Origin: Rhodocyclaceae bacterium
GTDB taxonomy: Bacteria > Pseudomonadota > Gammaproteobacteria > Burkholderiales > Rhodocyclaceae
Assembly (NCBI GenBank): GCA_018883265.1
Contig: VEQK01000018.1
Location: forward strand, 1 to 37,443
DNA: 37,443 bases
Direction: 5' to 3'
A program made the position numbers and the translations under genes. Below the pieces are notes generated by a model, which saw only the letters and a program-made list of their open reading frames with translations, did no database searches and was not told the DNA's origin. Below, in pieces: positions 1 through 9,094 of the stretch (positions within the stretch are counted from its first letter, which is position 1; each line of letters opens with the position of its first letter).

Positions 1-44
1 TTTATCTAAGCCCGGATTCTTGCCGGGTTGCTGAAGGAGCAGAC

Positions 45-1274
45 ATGCGTCGTCGCGTCGTCGTCACAGGATTGGGCGTCATCAGCCCGGTAGGTAACAC
101 CGTCACGGAAGCCTGGGATAACCTGGTCGCCGGTAAGAGCGGCATTACGGCAGTGACACGCTTTGACTGCAGCACGTTCCCGACGCGTATCGCCGGCGAA
201 GTCAAAGGCTTCAATGTGGCCGACTACATGTCAGCCAAAGAAGCGCGCCGCATGGATACCTTTATTCACTACGGCATGGCTGCCGGCATCCAGGCTATCC
301 GCGATGCGGGCCTGGCCGAGCAACCGGCCAACGCCGAGCGTATCGGTGTGTGCGTGGGTTCGGGCATCGGCGGTCTGCCGATGATCGAAGATACCAAGGC
401 AACCTACGATGCTGCCGGCGTCCGCAAGATTTCACCATTTTTCGTGCCGGGCTCGATCATCAACATGATCTCGGGCAACCTGTCGATCATGTACGGCTTT
501 AAAGGCCCGAATATCGCCACCGTCACGGCCTGTACGACCGGTCTGCACGCTATTGGTATGGCGGGCCGCATGATCGAGTACGGTGACGCCGACATCATGA
601 TCGCCGGTGGTGCAGAATCGACCATTTCGCCGCTGGGACTGGGCGGTTTCTGTGCCGCCCGTGCGCTGTCCGAGCGTAACGATGATCCGGCCACCGCTAG
701 CCGCCCCTGGGACAAAGACCGCGATGGCTTCGTGCTGGGCGAGGGTGCCGGGGTGCTGGTCCTCGAAGAATACGAACATGCCAAAGCGCGTGGCGCCAAG
801 ATCTACGCCGAGCTGGGCGGTTTCGGCATGAGTGGTGACGCGTATCACATGACCGCACCCGATACCGATGGCCCGAAGCGCAGTATGGCGGCCGCACTCA
901 AGAATGCTGGCGTCAATACGGGCGATGTCCAGTACCTGAACGCTCATGGTACGTCGACACCACTGGGTGACAAGAATGAAACCGAGGCCATCAAGCTGCT
1001 GTTCGGTGCTGATGCCAAGAACCTGGTCGTCAACTCGACCAAGTCGATGACCGGCCACCTGCTGGGTGGCGCCGGTGGTCTGGAGTCGGTCTTTACCGTA
1101 CTGGCCGTGCACAACCAGATTTCACCGCCGACCATTAACATCTTCAATCAGGATCCGGAGTGTGATCTCGATTACTGTGCCAATACGGCCCGTGAGATGA
1201 AGATCGATGTGGCCCTGAAAAACAACTTCGGCTTCGGCGGTACGAATGGCTCGCTGGTTTTCAAGCGCGTCTGA
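45..1274 (+). CDS. fabF: 3-oxoacyl-[acyl-carrier-protein] synthase II
   Basis: This cytosolic enzyme condenses malonyl-ACP with acyl-ACP in fatty-acid chain elongation, including the palmitoleoyl to cis-vaccenoyl step. The 409-residue product has the usual family length. The Cys-His-His catalytic set is visible: Cys163 in TACTTG, His301 in NAHGTSTPLGD and His338 in KSMTGHLLGGAGG. The C-terminal glycine loop FGFGGTNGS is intact. The ATG at 45 has a clear AAGGAG ribosome site at 34-39. A short inverted repeat, CCGGATTCTTGCCGG, lies at 12-26 in the upstream gap. In related genomes acpP lies just upstream, but that part is outside the window. Identification is secure. Confidence 0.97.
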   Translation: MRRRVVVTGLGVISPVGNTVTEAWDNLVAGKSGITAVTRFDCSTFPTRIAGEVKGFNVADYMSAKEARRMDTFIHYGMAAGIQAIRDAGLAEQPANAERIGVCVGSGIGGLPMIEDTKATYDAAGVRKISPFFVPGSIINMISGNLSIMYGFKGPNIATVTACTTGLHAIGMAGRMIEYGDADIMIAGGAESTISPLGLGGFCAARALSERNDDPATASRPWDKDRDGFVLGEGAGVLVLEEYEHAKARGAKIYAELGGFGMSGDAYHMTAPDTDGPKRSMAAALKNAGVNTGDVQYLNAHGTSTPLGDKNETEAIKLLFGADAKNLVVNSTKSMTGHLLGGAGGLESVFTVLAVHNQISPPTINIFNQDPECDLDYCANTAREMKIDVALKNNFGFGGTNGSLVFKRV

Positions 1275-1279
1275 ACCCC

Positions 1280-1732
1280 ATGATTCCGCGCCGGTTTGAG
1301 ATCCGGCCGATTGCATCACGCCGCCTCCGGGCGGCGTTGCTTTTGGTCTACGTTCTTGGGCTGATCAGTCTCTGGCAAACCCGTTTTAACGGGGTTGAAC
1401 TCATCGTTGCGGTTGCGGCCTTAACGACTATTTTTGCAGATGCCTGGCGACGCTGTAAGGTAGCGGTGGTGCCACTGGTTTTTAGCTTTAAGCCCCTGGC
1501 CTCTTATGAGATCGATCTGCAACTGCAGGAAATCGAACTCGTCTGTACTCGCGCCAGTGTCTATCCGTGGCTGGTAGTGCTGCAGTTCAGCGCACCTCAT
1601 GGAATGAGCGCCCACGGGCCTAAACGGACGGTGGTGCTGTTGCGGGATAGTCTGGTGAATTCAAAGCCGGACCATTGGCGCCAATTACTGATCTGGTCGC
1701 GCCTGGCCAGACGCCAGCTTGCCAACCGTTAA
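1280..1732 (+). CDS. ygfX: YgfX-like small membrane protein
   Basis: This 150-residue protein has a basic N-terminus, two closely spaced hydrophobic segments (about residues 18-34 and 38-54) and a soluble C-terminal half. That is the architecture of the YgfX family, known in E. coli as CptA and encoded beside sdhE. The role of the family is debated; it has been reported both as a toxin acting on cytoskeletal proteins and as a partner of flavin-linked respiratory assembly. The call rests on architecture and on position next to nadB and rpoE, where ygfX sits in many gammaproteobacteria. The usual sdhE partner is missing, and fabF lies 5 nt upstream. The gene converges on nadB, leaving only 4 nt between the two stops. 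Confidence 0.6.
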   Translation: MIPRRFEIRPIASRRLRAALLLVYVLGLISLWQTRFNGVELIVAVAALTTIFADAWRRCKVAVVPLVFSFKPLASYEIDLQLQEIELVCTRASVYPWLVVLQFSAPHGMSAHGPKRTVVLLRDSLVNSKPDHWRQLLIWSRLARRQLANR

Positions 1733-1736
1733 TCAC

Positions 1737-3350
1737 TCAGCCGCGTTTGCGTAAGACGGTGTTTTTTGCCTGTTTCAGGGTCTCGGGAAAGTCCCGTGAG
1801 TAGTGCAGGCCACGGCTTTCTTTGCGACGCAGCGCAGAGCGGACAATCAGATCCGCAGTCTGTACCAGGTTGCGCAACTCCAGAAGATCGTGGCTGATGC
1901 GGAAATTGGCATAGAACTCGTCGATCTCCCGGATCAGCAGACGAATCCGGTGCTGGGCCCTTAGCAGGCGTTTAGTAGTCCTGACGATCCCCACGTAGTC
2001 CCACATGAAACGGCGTAACTCATCCCAGTTGTGGGCGATCACGATTTCTTCATCCGCATCGGTCACCCGGCTCTCATCCCATAAGGGCAGATCTTCGGGG
2101 ATCGGCCGTGGGTTGGCGATGATGTCGTCTGAAGCAGCGCGCGCATAAACCAGGCATTCCAGCAGCGAGTTCGAGGCCAGGCGGTTTGCACCATGGAGAC
2201 CGCTACATGTCACTTCACCTGCGGCATAGAGAGCGGCAATATCGGTTCGGGCACGTTGATTGACGACGACACCGCCGCAGGTGTAGTGCGCCGCAGGCAC
2301 GACGGGAATCGGTTCCCGCGTGATGTCGATGCCCAACTGTCGGCAGCGTTCGTAGATGGTCGGAAAATGGGTTTTTACGAAATCGGGTGACTGATGGCTG
2401 ATGTCGAGATAGACACACTCCAAGCCATGACGCTTCATTTCCGCATCAATGGCGCGGGCTACGATATCGCGCGGTGCGAGTTCAGCCCGGGGGTCATAGT
2501 CGTCCATGAACCGTGTGCCGTCCGGACGCTTGAGCAGACCACCTTCGCCGCGGACCGCCTCGCTGATCAGGAAGGACTTTTCCTTCGGGTGATACAGACA
2601 GGTGGGATGAAACTGGATGAACTCCATGTTGGCGACACGACAACCGGCGCGCCAGGCCATGGCAATACCATCTCCCGTCGAGGTATCGGGATTCGTCGTG
2701 TACAGATACACCTTGCCGGCGCCGCCGGTAGCAAGCAGCGTATGCGCCGCCGCCATGGTGTGAACCCGACCGGTCGTGCTGTCGAGGACATAGGCACCGA
2801 GACAACGGTTGGCGCGCGTAAACCGATGGCGGCCGATTTTTTTAGAGGTAATGAGATCGACCACAATATGGTCTTCCATTACGGTAATGTTCGGATGACC
2901 GAGCAGCTGCGGTGTTAGTGTTGCCTGTACAGCGGCACCGGTTGCATCGTCCACATGAATGACCCGGCGATGGCTGTGGCCCCCTTCGCGCGTCAGATGG
3001 TATTTGTTGTCTTCGCGGGTAAAGGGAACGCCCCGATCAATTAGCCACTGCACGGCTTCAGCCGCATGTTCTAGGGCAAAGCGGGTCGCGGCTAGATCGT
3101 TCAAATGTACGCCGGCGTTCAGGGTATCCGCAATGTGGTTCTCAATGGAATCCGTACTATCAAGTACGGCGGCGATGCCACCCTGTGCCCAACCTGAGGC
3201 AGAATCTGTGACGGCACGTTTGCTGACCAGGCCGACCTTCAACCCCGCATCCGCAAGACACAACGCCGCGCTTTGTCCGGCAAGCCCACTGCCGATGACG
3301 AGCACGTCAAACTGGGATCGGATTGAGGACAGGGAAGCTGTTGAATTCAA
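1737..3350 (-). CDS. nadB: L-aspartate oxidase
   Basis: This flavoenzyme oxidises L-aspartate to iminoaspartate, the first step of de novo NAD synthesis; NadA then uses the product. The 537-residue sequence opens with the FAD-binding beta-alpha-beta motif [13 protein letters not shown] (residues 18-30). It keeps the family blocks [28 protein letters not shown] and [10 protein letters not shown], and ends with the helical domain shared with succinate dehydrogenase flavoproteins. The start is a TTG at 3350; no ATG lies closer to the FAD fold, so the start is less certain than the identity. It is divergent from rpoE with a 117-bp gap. Confidence 0.95.
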   Translation of the reverse strand: MNSTASLSSIRSQFDVLVIGSGLAGQSAALCLADAGLKVGLVSKRAVTDSASGWAQGGIAAVLDSTDSIENHIADTLNAGVHLNDLAATRFALEHAAEAVQWLIDRGVPFTREDNKYHLTREGGHSHRRVIHVDDATGAAVQATLTPQLLGHPNITVMEDHIVVDLITSKKIGRHRFTRANRCLGAYVLDSTTGRVHTMAAAHTLLATGGAGKVYLYTTNPDTSTGDGIAMAWRAGCRVANMEFIQFHPTCLYHPKEKSFLISEAVRGEGGLLKRPDGTRFMDDYDPRAELAPRDIVARAIDAEMKRHGLECVYLDISHQSPDFVKTHFPTIYERCRQLGIDITREPIPVVPAAHYTCGGVVVNQRARTDIAALYAAGEVTCSGLHGANRLASNSLLECLVYARAASDDIIANPRPIPEDLPLWDESRVTDADEEIVIAHNWDELRRFMWDYVGIVRTTKRLLRAQHRIRLLIREIDEFYANFRISHDLLELRNLVQTADLIVRSALRRKESRGLHYSRDFPETLKQAKNTVLRKRG

Positions 3351-3355
3351 GATGG

Positions 3356-3387
3356 TTGACCGGCGACGTGCCGGACTCTGTTATATA
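3356..3387 (+). promoter_or_regulatory. possible promoter for rpoE
   Basis: TTGACC at 3356-3361 and TATATA at 3382-3387 resemble -35 and -10 boxes, but the 20-bp spacing is longer than the 16-18 bp norm (TTATAT at 3381 gives 19). No clear sigma-E type GAACTT/TCTGA pair was seen in the nadB-rpoE gap. This is a weak candidate. Confidence 0.25.
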
Positions 3388-3467
3388 GTGGGCATTCTAC
3401 AAGCATCCTGACGCCTTGCTGCAACAGGATAGCGTTATGACAGTTCATGCATTGATACGGAGTTTGT

Positions 3468-4094
3468 TTGTCGACCCATGTCGCCGGTCCCGCTAAAGCC
3501 AGAGGACAAGAATCGCGTGCCGAAATGGCGCTACTCGATGCTGCGCGATCGGGCGATCGGCATGCCTTCGAGGCGCTGGTGTTGCCTTGTCAGGCAGGCA
3601 TCCTGCGCTGGCTGGGACGACTTACGCAGGACCGGGCAGCCGCTGAAGAGCTTTTTCAGGAAAGCCTATTCAAAGCCTATGTCTCGATAGAGGGCTTTCG
3701 GGGAGAGGCCAGTTTTGCCACCTGGTTATCCCGTATTGCGCGTAACACCTATCTGGCCTGGCGCAAAAACCAGCAACAGCGTCCGGATAACGTCCCGATC
3801 AGCACGGGAGATGACGAAATTGACCCGGCACTGGATATCGTCAACGGTTGGACAGATCAGCCGACGCCGGAAGAGCAGTTATGGCAGCAAGAACTGGCTA
3901 ACGCTATCAGCAAGTCACTGGATGCACTGCCCGCCGCACTTCGCGATGCTTTCGAACAACGCGAGCAGGGGGGCTTGAGTTATGCCCAAATCGCCCAAAA
4001 TCAGCAAGTACCGGTTGGTACTGTCCGGTCGAGAATTCATCGCGCTCGGGAGGCCATCGCCCACGACCTTAAACCGTTAATGGAAGACGCATGA
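3468..4094 (+). CDS. rpoE: RNA polymerase sigma-E (RpoE/AlgU) factor
   Basis: This is an extracytoplasmic-function sigma factor that directs RNA polymerase to envelope-stress genes. Region 2 is clear (ELFQESLFKAYVSIEGFRG, then SFATWLSRIARNTYLAWRKN), and so is the region 4 helix-turn-helix (GGLSYAQIAQNQQVPVGTVRSRIHRAREAI). A TTG at 3468, preceded by CGGAG at 3458-3462, gives 208 residues. The first in-frame ATG at 3525 would leave too short an N-terminus before the GDRHAF block, so the TTG is preferred. The gene leads the rpoE-rseA-rseC-mucD operon, and its stop overlaps the next start by 4 nt, which suggests coupled synthesis with its anti-sigma factor. Confidence 0.93.
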   Translation: MSTHVAGPAKARGQESRAEMALLDAARSGDRHAFEALVLPCQAGILRWLGRLTQDRAAAEELFQESLFKAYVSIEGFRGEASFATWLSRIARNTYLAWRKNQQQRPDNVPISTGDDEIDPALDIVNGWTDQPTPEEQLWQQELANAISKSLDALPAALRDAFEQREQGGLSYAQIAQNQQVPVGTVRSRIHRAREAIAHDLKPLMEDA

Positions 4095-4363
4095 CTGACC
4101 CACATTCACTGCAGAGAACGAAACCTGTAACGGATTCTATTCTGGCGTCCGAAAATGAGAGCTGGGTATCGGCATTCTTTGATGGCGAGGCAATGCTGAG
4201 CGAACAAGGCGGCTGGACCGAAGCAATCCAGAACCGCCTTTATTACTACACCATTACCCGCCAGGTGCTGCGTGGCGAACCGATGGGCCAGGCTCCGGAG
4301 CGGCGCGCTCTATTACAAAGAACTGCCTGGACAGCGTTCTGGGCCAGAATCGATGCGATCTAA
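4091..4363 (+). CDS. rseA: short RseA/MucA-type anti-sigma factor, no membrane segment
   Basis: The 90-residue product has the features of the RseA N-terminal domain that holds sigma-E inactive: an ESWVSAFFDGEAMLSEQGG segment and a helix ending TRQVLRGEPMG. Classical RseA/MucA proteins are about 195-215 residues, with a transmembrane helix and a periplasmic domain that senses stress. Here the reading frame stops after the cytosolic domain. No hydrophobic helix is present in this ORF, and the 45 nt before rseC are too short to encode one. The start overlaps the rpoE stop (ATGA). Either this lineage uses a soluble anti-sigma factor or the gene is truncated. The identity rests on position plus the domain pattern. 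Confidence 0.75.
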   Translation: MTDPHSLQRTKPVTDSILASENESWVSAFFDGEAMLSEQGGWTEAIQNRLYYYTITRQVLRGEPMGQAPERRALLQRTAWTAFWARIDAI

Positions 4364-4408
4364 GCAATTTATAAGACATGCATAGGCTTTTTATCGTAGG
4401 ATTCGCCC

Positions 4409-4873
4409 ATGGCTGATCGTGTCGCTGCCGTTGGACAAAGACTAGAGGGCCCGGAAGGGTTGGCGCTCGTTCGTCTGGATTTTGAGATCAATGGTGGCTG
4501 CGGTCGTTGTAGCGAGCAGGGCGGTTGTGGTGGTGTAAGTCTGGCGCAACCTTTATGCACCCGACCAAAGTCCATAGTGGTCACCGATTCGATCGGCCTT
4601 GGTGTGGGCGACAAGGTCCGCGTGGCTATACCCGACCAGTCACTGTCCCGGGGGATAACACGCACCTATGTGGTGCCGTTGGCGTTTTTCTTTTTAGGGA
4701 GCTTCTTGGGTGCGGCACTTTTGCCAGATCTATCGCCGGCACAATGGCAGATTACGCGAGATATCGGCGCCATGGCCGGTGCGGGCATGGGTCTGATTGC
4801 TGCCTGGATCCAGCTCAATCTCTCGCAACGAAGTTCACCCATTGCTACCCCCCGCATTCTTGAACGCCTTTGA
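4409..4873 (+). CDS. rseC: RseC family protein
   Basis: This 154-residue inner-membrane protein is of the RseC/MucC type, a family encoded in sigma-E operons and linked to reduction of SoxR in E. coli. The N-terminal cytosolic part carries the typical cysteine cluster (GGCGRCSEQGGCGG, residues 30-43, and a further Cys in the QPLCTRP segment). Two transmembrane helices follow, at about residues 89-108 and 122-138, with a short polar loop between them. The cysteines suggest redox or metal chemistry, but its role in this operon is not settled. It lies between the anti-sigma gene and the protease gene, with 7 nt before the latter. Confidence 0.88.
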   Translation: MADRVAAVGQRLEGPEGLALVRLDFEINGGCGRCSEQGGCGGVSLAQPLCTRPKSIVVTDSIGLGVGDKVRVAIPDQSLSRGITRTYVVPLAFFFLGSFLGAALLPDLSPAQWQITRDIGAMAGAGMGLIAAWIQLNLSQRSSPIATPRILERL

Positions 4874-4880
4874 AATATTC

Positions 4881-6332
4881 ATGATGAACTCTGGTCGCCT
4901 GTTCCGCCTAACGCATCTGCTGATGGTCTCGATGTTTATCGGACTGATGCCATACACCGCTTTCGCTCAAAGCCGGGTTTTCCCTGACTTTGTCGAGCTG
5001 GCAGAAAAACAGTCCCCGTCGGTCGTCAACATCAGTACAGTGCAGAACGGTCGTAGCAAAAGCGCTGCGAATGGTTTTCCTATGGACCCGAGCGATCCTG
5101 CTTTTGAAATCTTCCGACGTTTCTTCCCGCAACCGCCGGGTGGTATGCAGCAGGCTCCGGAGAATCGATCGCTGGGTTCCGGTTTCATTATCAGCGCTGA
5201 CGGCTACGTCATGACCAACGCCCACGTCATTGACGGCGCGGACGAAGTTAACGTCAAACTCCTCGACAAACGCGAGTTCCGTGCACGGGTTATCGGCGCC
5301 GACAAGCGGACGGATGTGGCGCTGCTCAAGATCGATGCCAATAGTCTGCCTGTGGTGCGTCTCGGTGACTCCAGTCAACTCAAACCGGGAGAATGGGTGG
5401 TCGCCATCGGCAGCCCCTTCGGCTTCGAGCACTCGGTCACGGCCGGTATTGTCAGCGCCAAGGGGCGTGCATTGCCCCAGGAAAACTACGTCCCCTTCAT
5501 TCAGACTGATGTCGCCATCAACCCGGGTAACTCGGGAGGGCCACTCTTCAACCTGAGGGGTGAAGTGGTCGGTATCAATTCCCAGATTTTCAGCCGTTCC
5601 GGCGGTTTTATGGGGATCTCCTTTGCAATCCCCATTGATCTGGCCATGGACATCCAGCAACAGTTGCGCACGCGCGGTCGCGCCAGTCACGGACGCATGG
5701 GTGTCTCCATCCAGGAGGTGACCCGAGAGATGGCCGAATCCTTTGGCTTGCCCAAAGCAGGGGGAGCACTGGTCAACAGCATCGAACCGAATGGCCCGGC
5801 TGCCCGGGCAGGGATTGAGCCCGGTGACGTGATTTTACGTTTCGACGGCAAGCCGGTGACAACTTCCAGCGACCTGCCACGCATGGTCGGACTGATGAAA
5901 CCGGGAACCCGGGCCACCGTTGACCTATGGCGCAAGGGGCAGATGCGTAACGTGATGGTAACGATTGGTGAATTCCAGGACGAACGTCAGGCTGTCAACG
6001 GTAAGCAGGCACCACGTTCGGCCGCAGAAGCGACCAACAACCGGCTTGGCATTGCTGTTTCCGATCTCAGCCCCGAGCAGAAGCAGCAGCTCAGAGTAAA
6101 TACCGGCATCATGGTGGTTGATGTCCGTCCCGGCGGGCGCATCGATCTGCGTCCCGGGGATGTCATTCTGGCGATTGCCGCCCGGGGAGAAACCCAGGAT
6201 ATCCGATCCGTACAGCAGTTCAACCAGCTGATGAATATGTTGGAAAACCGAACTGCCGGGACGCTACTGATTCGCCGCTCAAACGTCCAGATCTTCGTGC
6301 CGATTCCTCAAGGACAAGCCGGACCGCGCTGA
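4881..6332 (+). CDS. mucD: periplasmic Do-type serine protease (MucD/DegP)
   Basis: This periplasmic chaperone-protease degrades misfolded envelope proteins and is a typical sigma-E target. I chose the start at 4881 (ATGATG) because it gives a signal peptide: a short basic start, a hydrophobic core, and a likely cut after AFA at residue 29. An in-frame ATG at 4797 would add 28 residues inside rseC. With this start the product is 483 residues. The catalytic triad is His115 (TNAHVID), Asp145 (KRTDVALLKID) and Ser218 (NPGNSGGPLFN). Two PDZ domains follow, at about residues 285-370 and 400-475. It closes the sigma-E operon. Confidence 0.95.
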   Translation: MMNSGRLFRLTHLLMVSMFIGLMPYTAFAQSRVFPDFVELAEKQSPSVVNISTVQNGRSKSAANGFPMDPSDPAFEIFRRFFPQPPGGMQQAPENRSLGSGFIISADGYVMTNAHVIDGADEVNVKLLDKREFRARVIGADKRTDVALLKIDANSLPVVRLGDSSQLKPGEWVVAIGSPFGFEHSVTAGIVSAKGRALPQENYVPFIQTDVAINPGNSGGPLFNLRGEVVGINSQIFSRSGGFMGISFAIPIDLAMDIQQQLRTRGRASHGRMGVSIQEVTREMAESFGLPKAGGALVNSIEPNGPAARAGIEPGDVILRFDGKPVTTSSDLPRMVGLMKPGTRATVDLWRKGQMRNVMVTIGEFQDERQAVNGKQAPRSAAEATNNRLGIAVSDLSPEQKQQLRVNTGIMVVDVRPGGRIDLRPGDVILAIAARGETQDIRSVQQFNQLMNMLENRTAGTLLIRRSNVQIFVPIPQGQAGPR

Positions 6333-6424
6333 TAGATGCGCTGCGAGATGGGCGTCCGGCGATAGCGTTGATCCGGTAGAATAGCGGGTTGACTGGCGCC
6401 AGGTGTGCCAAAACGCATTTTTTA

Positions 6425-6439
6425 CCGGCCACTGGCCGG
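6425..6439 (+). promoter_or_regulatory. GC-rich hairpin just before lepA
   Basis: CCGGCC at 6425-6430 and GGCCGG at 6434-6439 form a perfect 6-bp stem with a 3-nt loop, ending 5 nt before the CGGA ribosome site (6444-6447) used by the TTG start of lepA. It is not followed by a T-run of terminator type. It may tune lepA translation; that is inference. Confidence 0.4.
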
Positions 6440-6453
6440 AAAACGGATTTTTC

Positions 6454-8247
6454 TTGAAGCACATTCGCAATTTTTCCATCATTGCCCACATCGACCACGG
6501 GAAATCGACCCTGGCCGACCGTTTGATTCATCGCTGCGGCGGCCTGTCCGACCGTGAAATGGAAGCCCAGGTGCTTGATTCGATGGATATCGAAAAAGAG
6601 CGGGGAATTACGATCAAGGCGCAGACAGCCGCGCTCGACTACAAGGCAAAAGACGGACAAACCTATCGTCTGAATCTGATCGACACACCGGGGCACGTGG
6701 ATTTCTCGTATGAGGTTTCCCGTTCACTCTCTGCTTGTGAAGGGGCTTTACTGGTCGTTGATGCATCACAGGGGGTTGAAGCCCAGACGGTGGCCAACTG
6801 TTATACCGCCCTCGACCTCGGCGTCGAAGTCGTGCCGGTGCTGAACAAGATCGATCTGCCATCGGCCAACCCGGACAATGCCCGCGCCGAAATCGAAGAC
6901 GTCATCGGCATCGATGCCACCGAGGCCGTGGAGGCCAGCGCCAAGACCGGTATTGGCATCGACGATATTCTCGAGCAGGTGGTCGCCAAGATCCCGCCGC
7001 CGGAGGGCGATCCGGATGCGCCGCTCAAAGCACTGATTGTCGACTCGTGGTTTGATAACTATGTGGGCGTGGTGATGCTGGTGCGCGTCATTGATGGCAC
7101 CCTGAAACCCAAGGACAAAATGCGTCTAATGTCGACCGGCGCCACCCACCTCTGTGAGCAGGTCGGTATCTTCACGCCAAAATCGAAGCCGCAACCGCAA
7201 CTGTCGGCAGGCGAGGTCGGTTTTATCATCTCGGGCATCAAGGAGCTCAAAGCGGCGCGGGTCGGGGATACGATTACGTTGGCCGATCGGCCGGCAGATA
7301 CGCCGCTGGAAGGCTTCAAGGAAATCAAGCCGCAGGTCTTTGCCGGTCTGTACCCGGTCGAACCGAACGAATACGAACAGTTGCGTGACTCGCTTGAGAA
7401 GCTGCAACTGAATGACGCCGCCCTGCAGTTCGAGCCCGAAGTCTCCCAGGCGCTGGGCTTCGGTTTCCGCTGCGGTTTCCTGGGCTTGTTGCACATGGAG
7501 ATTGTGCAGGAGCGTCTGGAACGCGAGTTCGACATGGACCTCATCACCACTGCGCCAACGGTGGTTTACGAGGTCGGCCTGCGCAATGGCGAACAGATCA
7601 TTGTAGAAAACCCGTCGCGTCTGCCGGATATCGGCAAGATCGAAGAGATCCGTGAACCGATAATCACGGCCTTTATTTTCCTGCCGCAGGATTATGTCGG
7701 GTCGGTGATTACTTTATGTAATCAGAAGCGTGGTTCGCAAATCGACATGCGTTATCACGGCCGTCAGGTGCAGATGATTTACGAGCTACCGCTGTCGGAA
7801 GTGGTGTTCGACTTTTTTGACAAATTGAAATCAGTGTCGCGTGGTTATGCCTCGCTTGATTACGAATTCAAGGAGTACCGGCCGGCCGACATGGTCAAGC
7901 TGGATGTGCTGATTAATGGTGACAAGGTCGATGCGCTTTCTCTGATCGTGCACCGCTCCAGCTCGGTGTACCGCGGCCGCGAGCTGGTGAGCAAGATGCG
8001 TGAACTGATTCCGCGCCAGATGTATGACGTGGCGATCCAGGCAGCGCTGGGCGCACAGATCATTGCCCGCGAGACAGTGAAGGCCATGCGCAAGGACGTG
8101 CTGGCCAAGTGTTACGGCGGCGATATCTCGCGGAAGAAGAAGCTGCTCGAGAAGCAGAAGGCCGGCAAGAAGCGCATGAAGCAGATCGGTTCGGTGGAAG
8201 TGCCGCAGGAGGCTTTCCTTGCGGTGCTGCGAGTTGATGGAAAATAA
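6454..8247 (+). CDS. lepA: elongation factor 4, ribosome back-translocating GTPase
   Basis: This translation GTPase acts on ribosomes during initiation and stalled elongation. The frame is open from an ATG at 6403, but the family begins M-K-N-I-R-N-F-S, which matches the TTG at 6454 (then [18 protein letters not shown]). That start gives 597 residues, against 599 in E. coli. GTP-binding motifs are AHIDHGKST (11-19), DTPGH (77-81) and NKID (131-134). The lysine-rich LepA C-terminal domain ([19 protein letters not shown]) is intact. A CGGA ribosome site lies 6 nt before the TTG. It precedes lepB, as in E. coli. Confidence 0.95.
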   Translation: MKHIRNFSIIAHIDHGKSTLADRLIHRCGGLSDREMEAQVLDSMDIEKERGITIKAQTAALDYKAKDGQTYRLNLIDTPGHVDFSYEVSRSLSACEGALLVVDASQGVEAQTVANCYTALDLGVEVVPVLNKIDLPSANPDNARAEIEDVIGIDATEAVEASAKTGIGIDDILEQVVAKIPPPEGDPDAPLKALIVDSWFDNYVGVVMLVRVIDGTLKPKDKMRLMSTGATHLCEQVGIFTPKSKPQPQLSAGEVGFIISGIKELKAARVGDTITLADRPADTPLEGFKEIKPQVFAGLYPVEPNEYEQLRDSLEKLQLNDAALQFEPEVSQALGFGFRCGFLGLLHMEIVQERLEREFDMDLITTAPTVVYEVGLRNGEQIIVENPSRLPDIGKIEEIREPIITAFIFLPQDYVGSVITLCNQKRGSQIDMRYHGRQVQMIYELPLSEVVFDFFDKLKSVSRGYASLDYEFKEYRPADMVKLDVLINGDKVDALSLIVHRSSSVYRGRELVSKMRELIPRQMYDVAIQAALGAQIIARETVKAMRKDVLAKCYGGDISRKKKLLEKQKAGKKRMKQIGSVEVPQEAFLAVLRVDGK

Positions 8248-8296
8248 GGATGGCAAATAACTTGACGGTAAGTAATCCAGCGTACGGAACGATTGA

Positions 8297-9085
8297 ATGA
8301 ATTTTGCACTGATTCTATTTCTGGTCACCCTTGCCACCGGTATTCTGTGGCTGATCGATGTACTGTATGCCCGCAAGCTGCGTGCGCCCGGCGCCAAGAA
8401 CCCGATTTGGGTGGAGTGGGGCGCCAGCCTGTTTCCGGTCATCCTGGCTGTCTTTGCGCTGCGATCGTTTGTTGTCGAACCCTTCAAGATTCCCTCCGGC
8501 TCGATGATTCCGACGCTGCAGGTCGGTGACTATATTCTCGTCAATAAGTTCACCTATGGGCTGAGGCTTCCGATCATCGGCACCGAAATTGTCGGTGGTA
8601 AAGCGGTGGCCCGCGGTGATGTTGTGGTTTTCCGCTACCCCCCGGAGCCGAATGTCGATTACATCAAACGGGTGATCGGCCTGCCCGGCGACACCGTCAG
8701 CTACCAGAGCAAACAGCTGAGCATTAATGGCGTTCCGGTACCACGCAAGGCAGAAACCGACTATCTGCATACGGATCGTATGTACGCCTCCCAAATGTAT
8801 CGGGAGACGCTGGGTGAAGTGACTTATGACACGCTCAACGATGGTGATGCCCCGGCTTTTGTGCCCGATGTCGTCCGATTTCCGTATCGCGACCAGTGTC
8901 GATATGACAATACCGGCTTTGTCTGCAAAGTACCCGAAGGTAACTATTTCGTGATGGGCGACAATCGCGACAACAGTAAGGATAGTCGCGTCTGGGGCTT
9001 CGTGCCGGATGCCAATATTGTCGGGAAAGCCTTCTTCATCTGGTTCCACTGGGGCGATCTCGGTCGCATCGGTTCCTTCCGTTAA
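8297..9085 (+). CDS. lepB: signal peptidase I
   Basis: This inner-membrane protease removes signal peptides from exported proteins. The 262-residue sequence has two N-terminal hydrophobic helices (about residues 3-22 and 43-60). The catalytic domain follows, with Ser69 in IPSGSMIPTL and Lys124 in YIKRVIGLPGDTV as the Ser-Lys dyad, and the late family block MGDNRDNSKDSRVWGFV. Substrate-binding regions are complete. The gene sits 49 nt after lepA and 9 nt before rnc. The DUF4845 gene often found between lepB and rnc in related bacteria is absent here. Confidence 0.97.
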   Translation: MNFALILFLVTLATGILWLIDVLYARKLRAPGAKNPIWVEWGASLFPVILAVFALRSFVVEPFKIPSGSMIPTLQVGDYILVNKFTYGLRLPIIGTEIVGGKAVARGDVVVFRYPPEPNVDYIKRVIGLPGDTVSYQSKQLSINGVPVPRKAETDYLHTDRMYASQMYRETLGEVTYDTLNDGDAPAFVPDVVRFPYRDQCRYDNTGFVCKVPEGNYFVMGDNRDNSKDSRVWGFVPDANIVGKAFFIWFHWGDLGRIGSFR

Positions 9086-9094
9086 TCCGCCCTC

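Noticed and set aside
2394-2918. 174-codon plus-strand frame inside nadB
   Set aside because: It lies fully opposite conserved nadB sequence and has no recognisable motif or ribosome site.
4797-4880. Upstream start for mucD at 4797
   Set aside because: It would put 28 residues inside rseC and bury the signal peptide; the ATG at 4881 gives a standard export signal.
6377-6394. TAGAAT and TTGACT ahead of lepA as promoter boxes
   Set aside because: Neither has a partner box at a workable distance.
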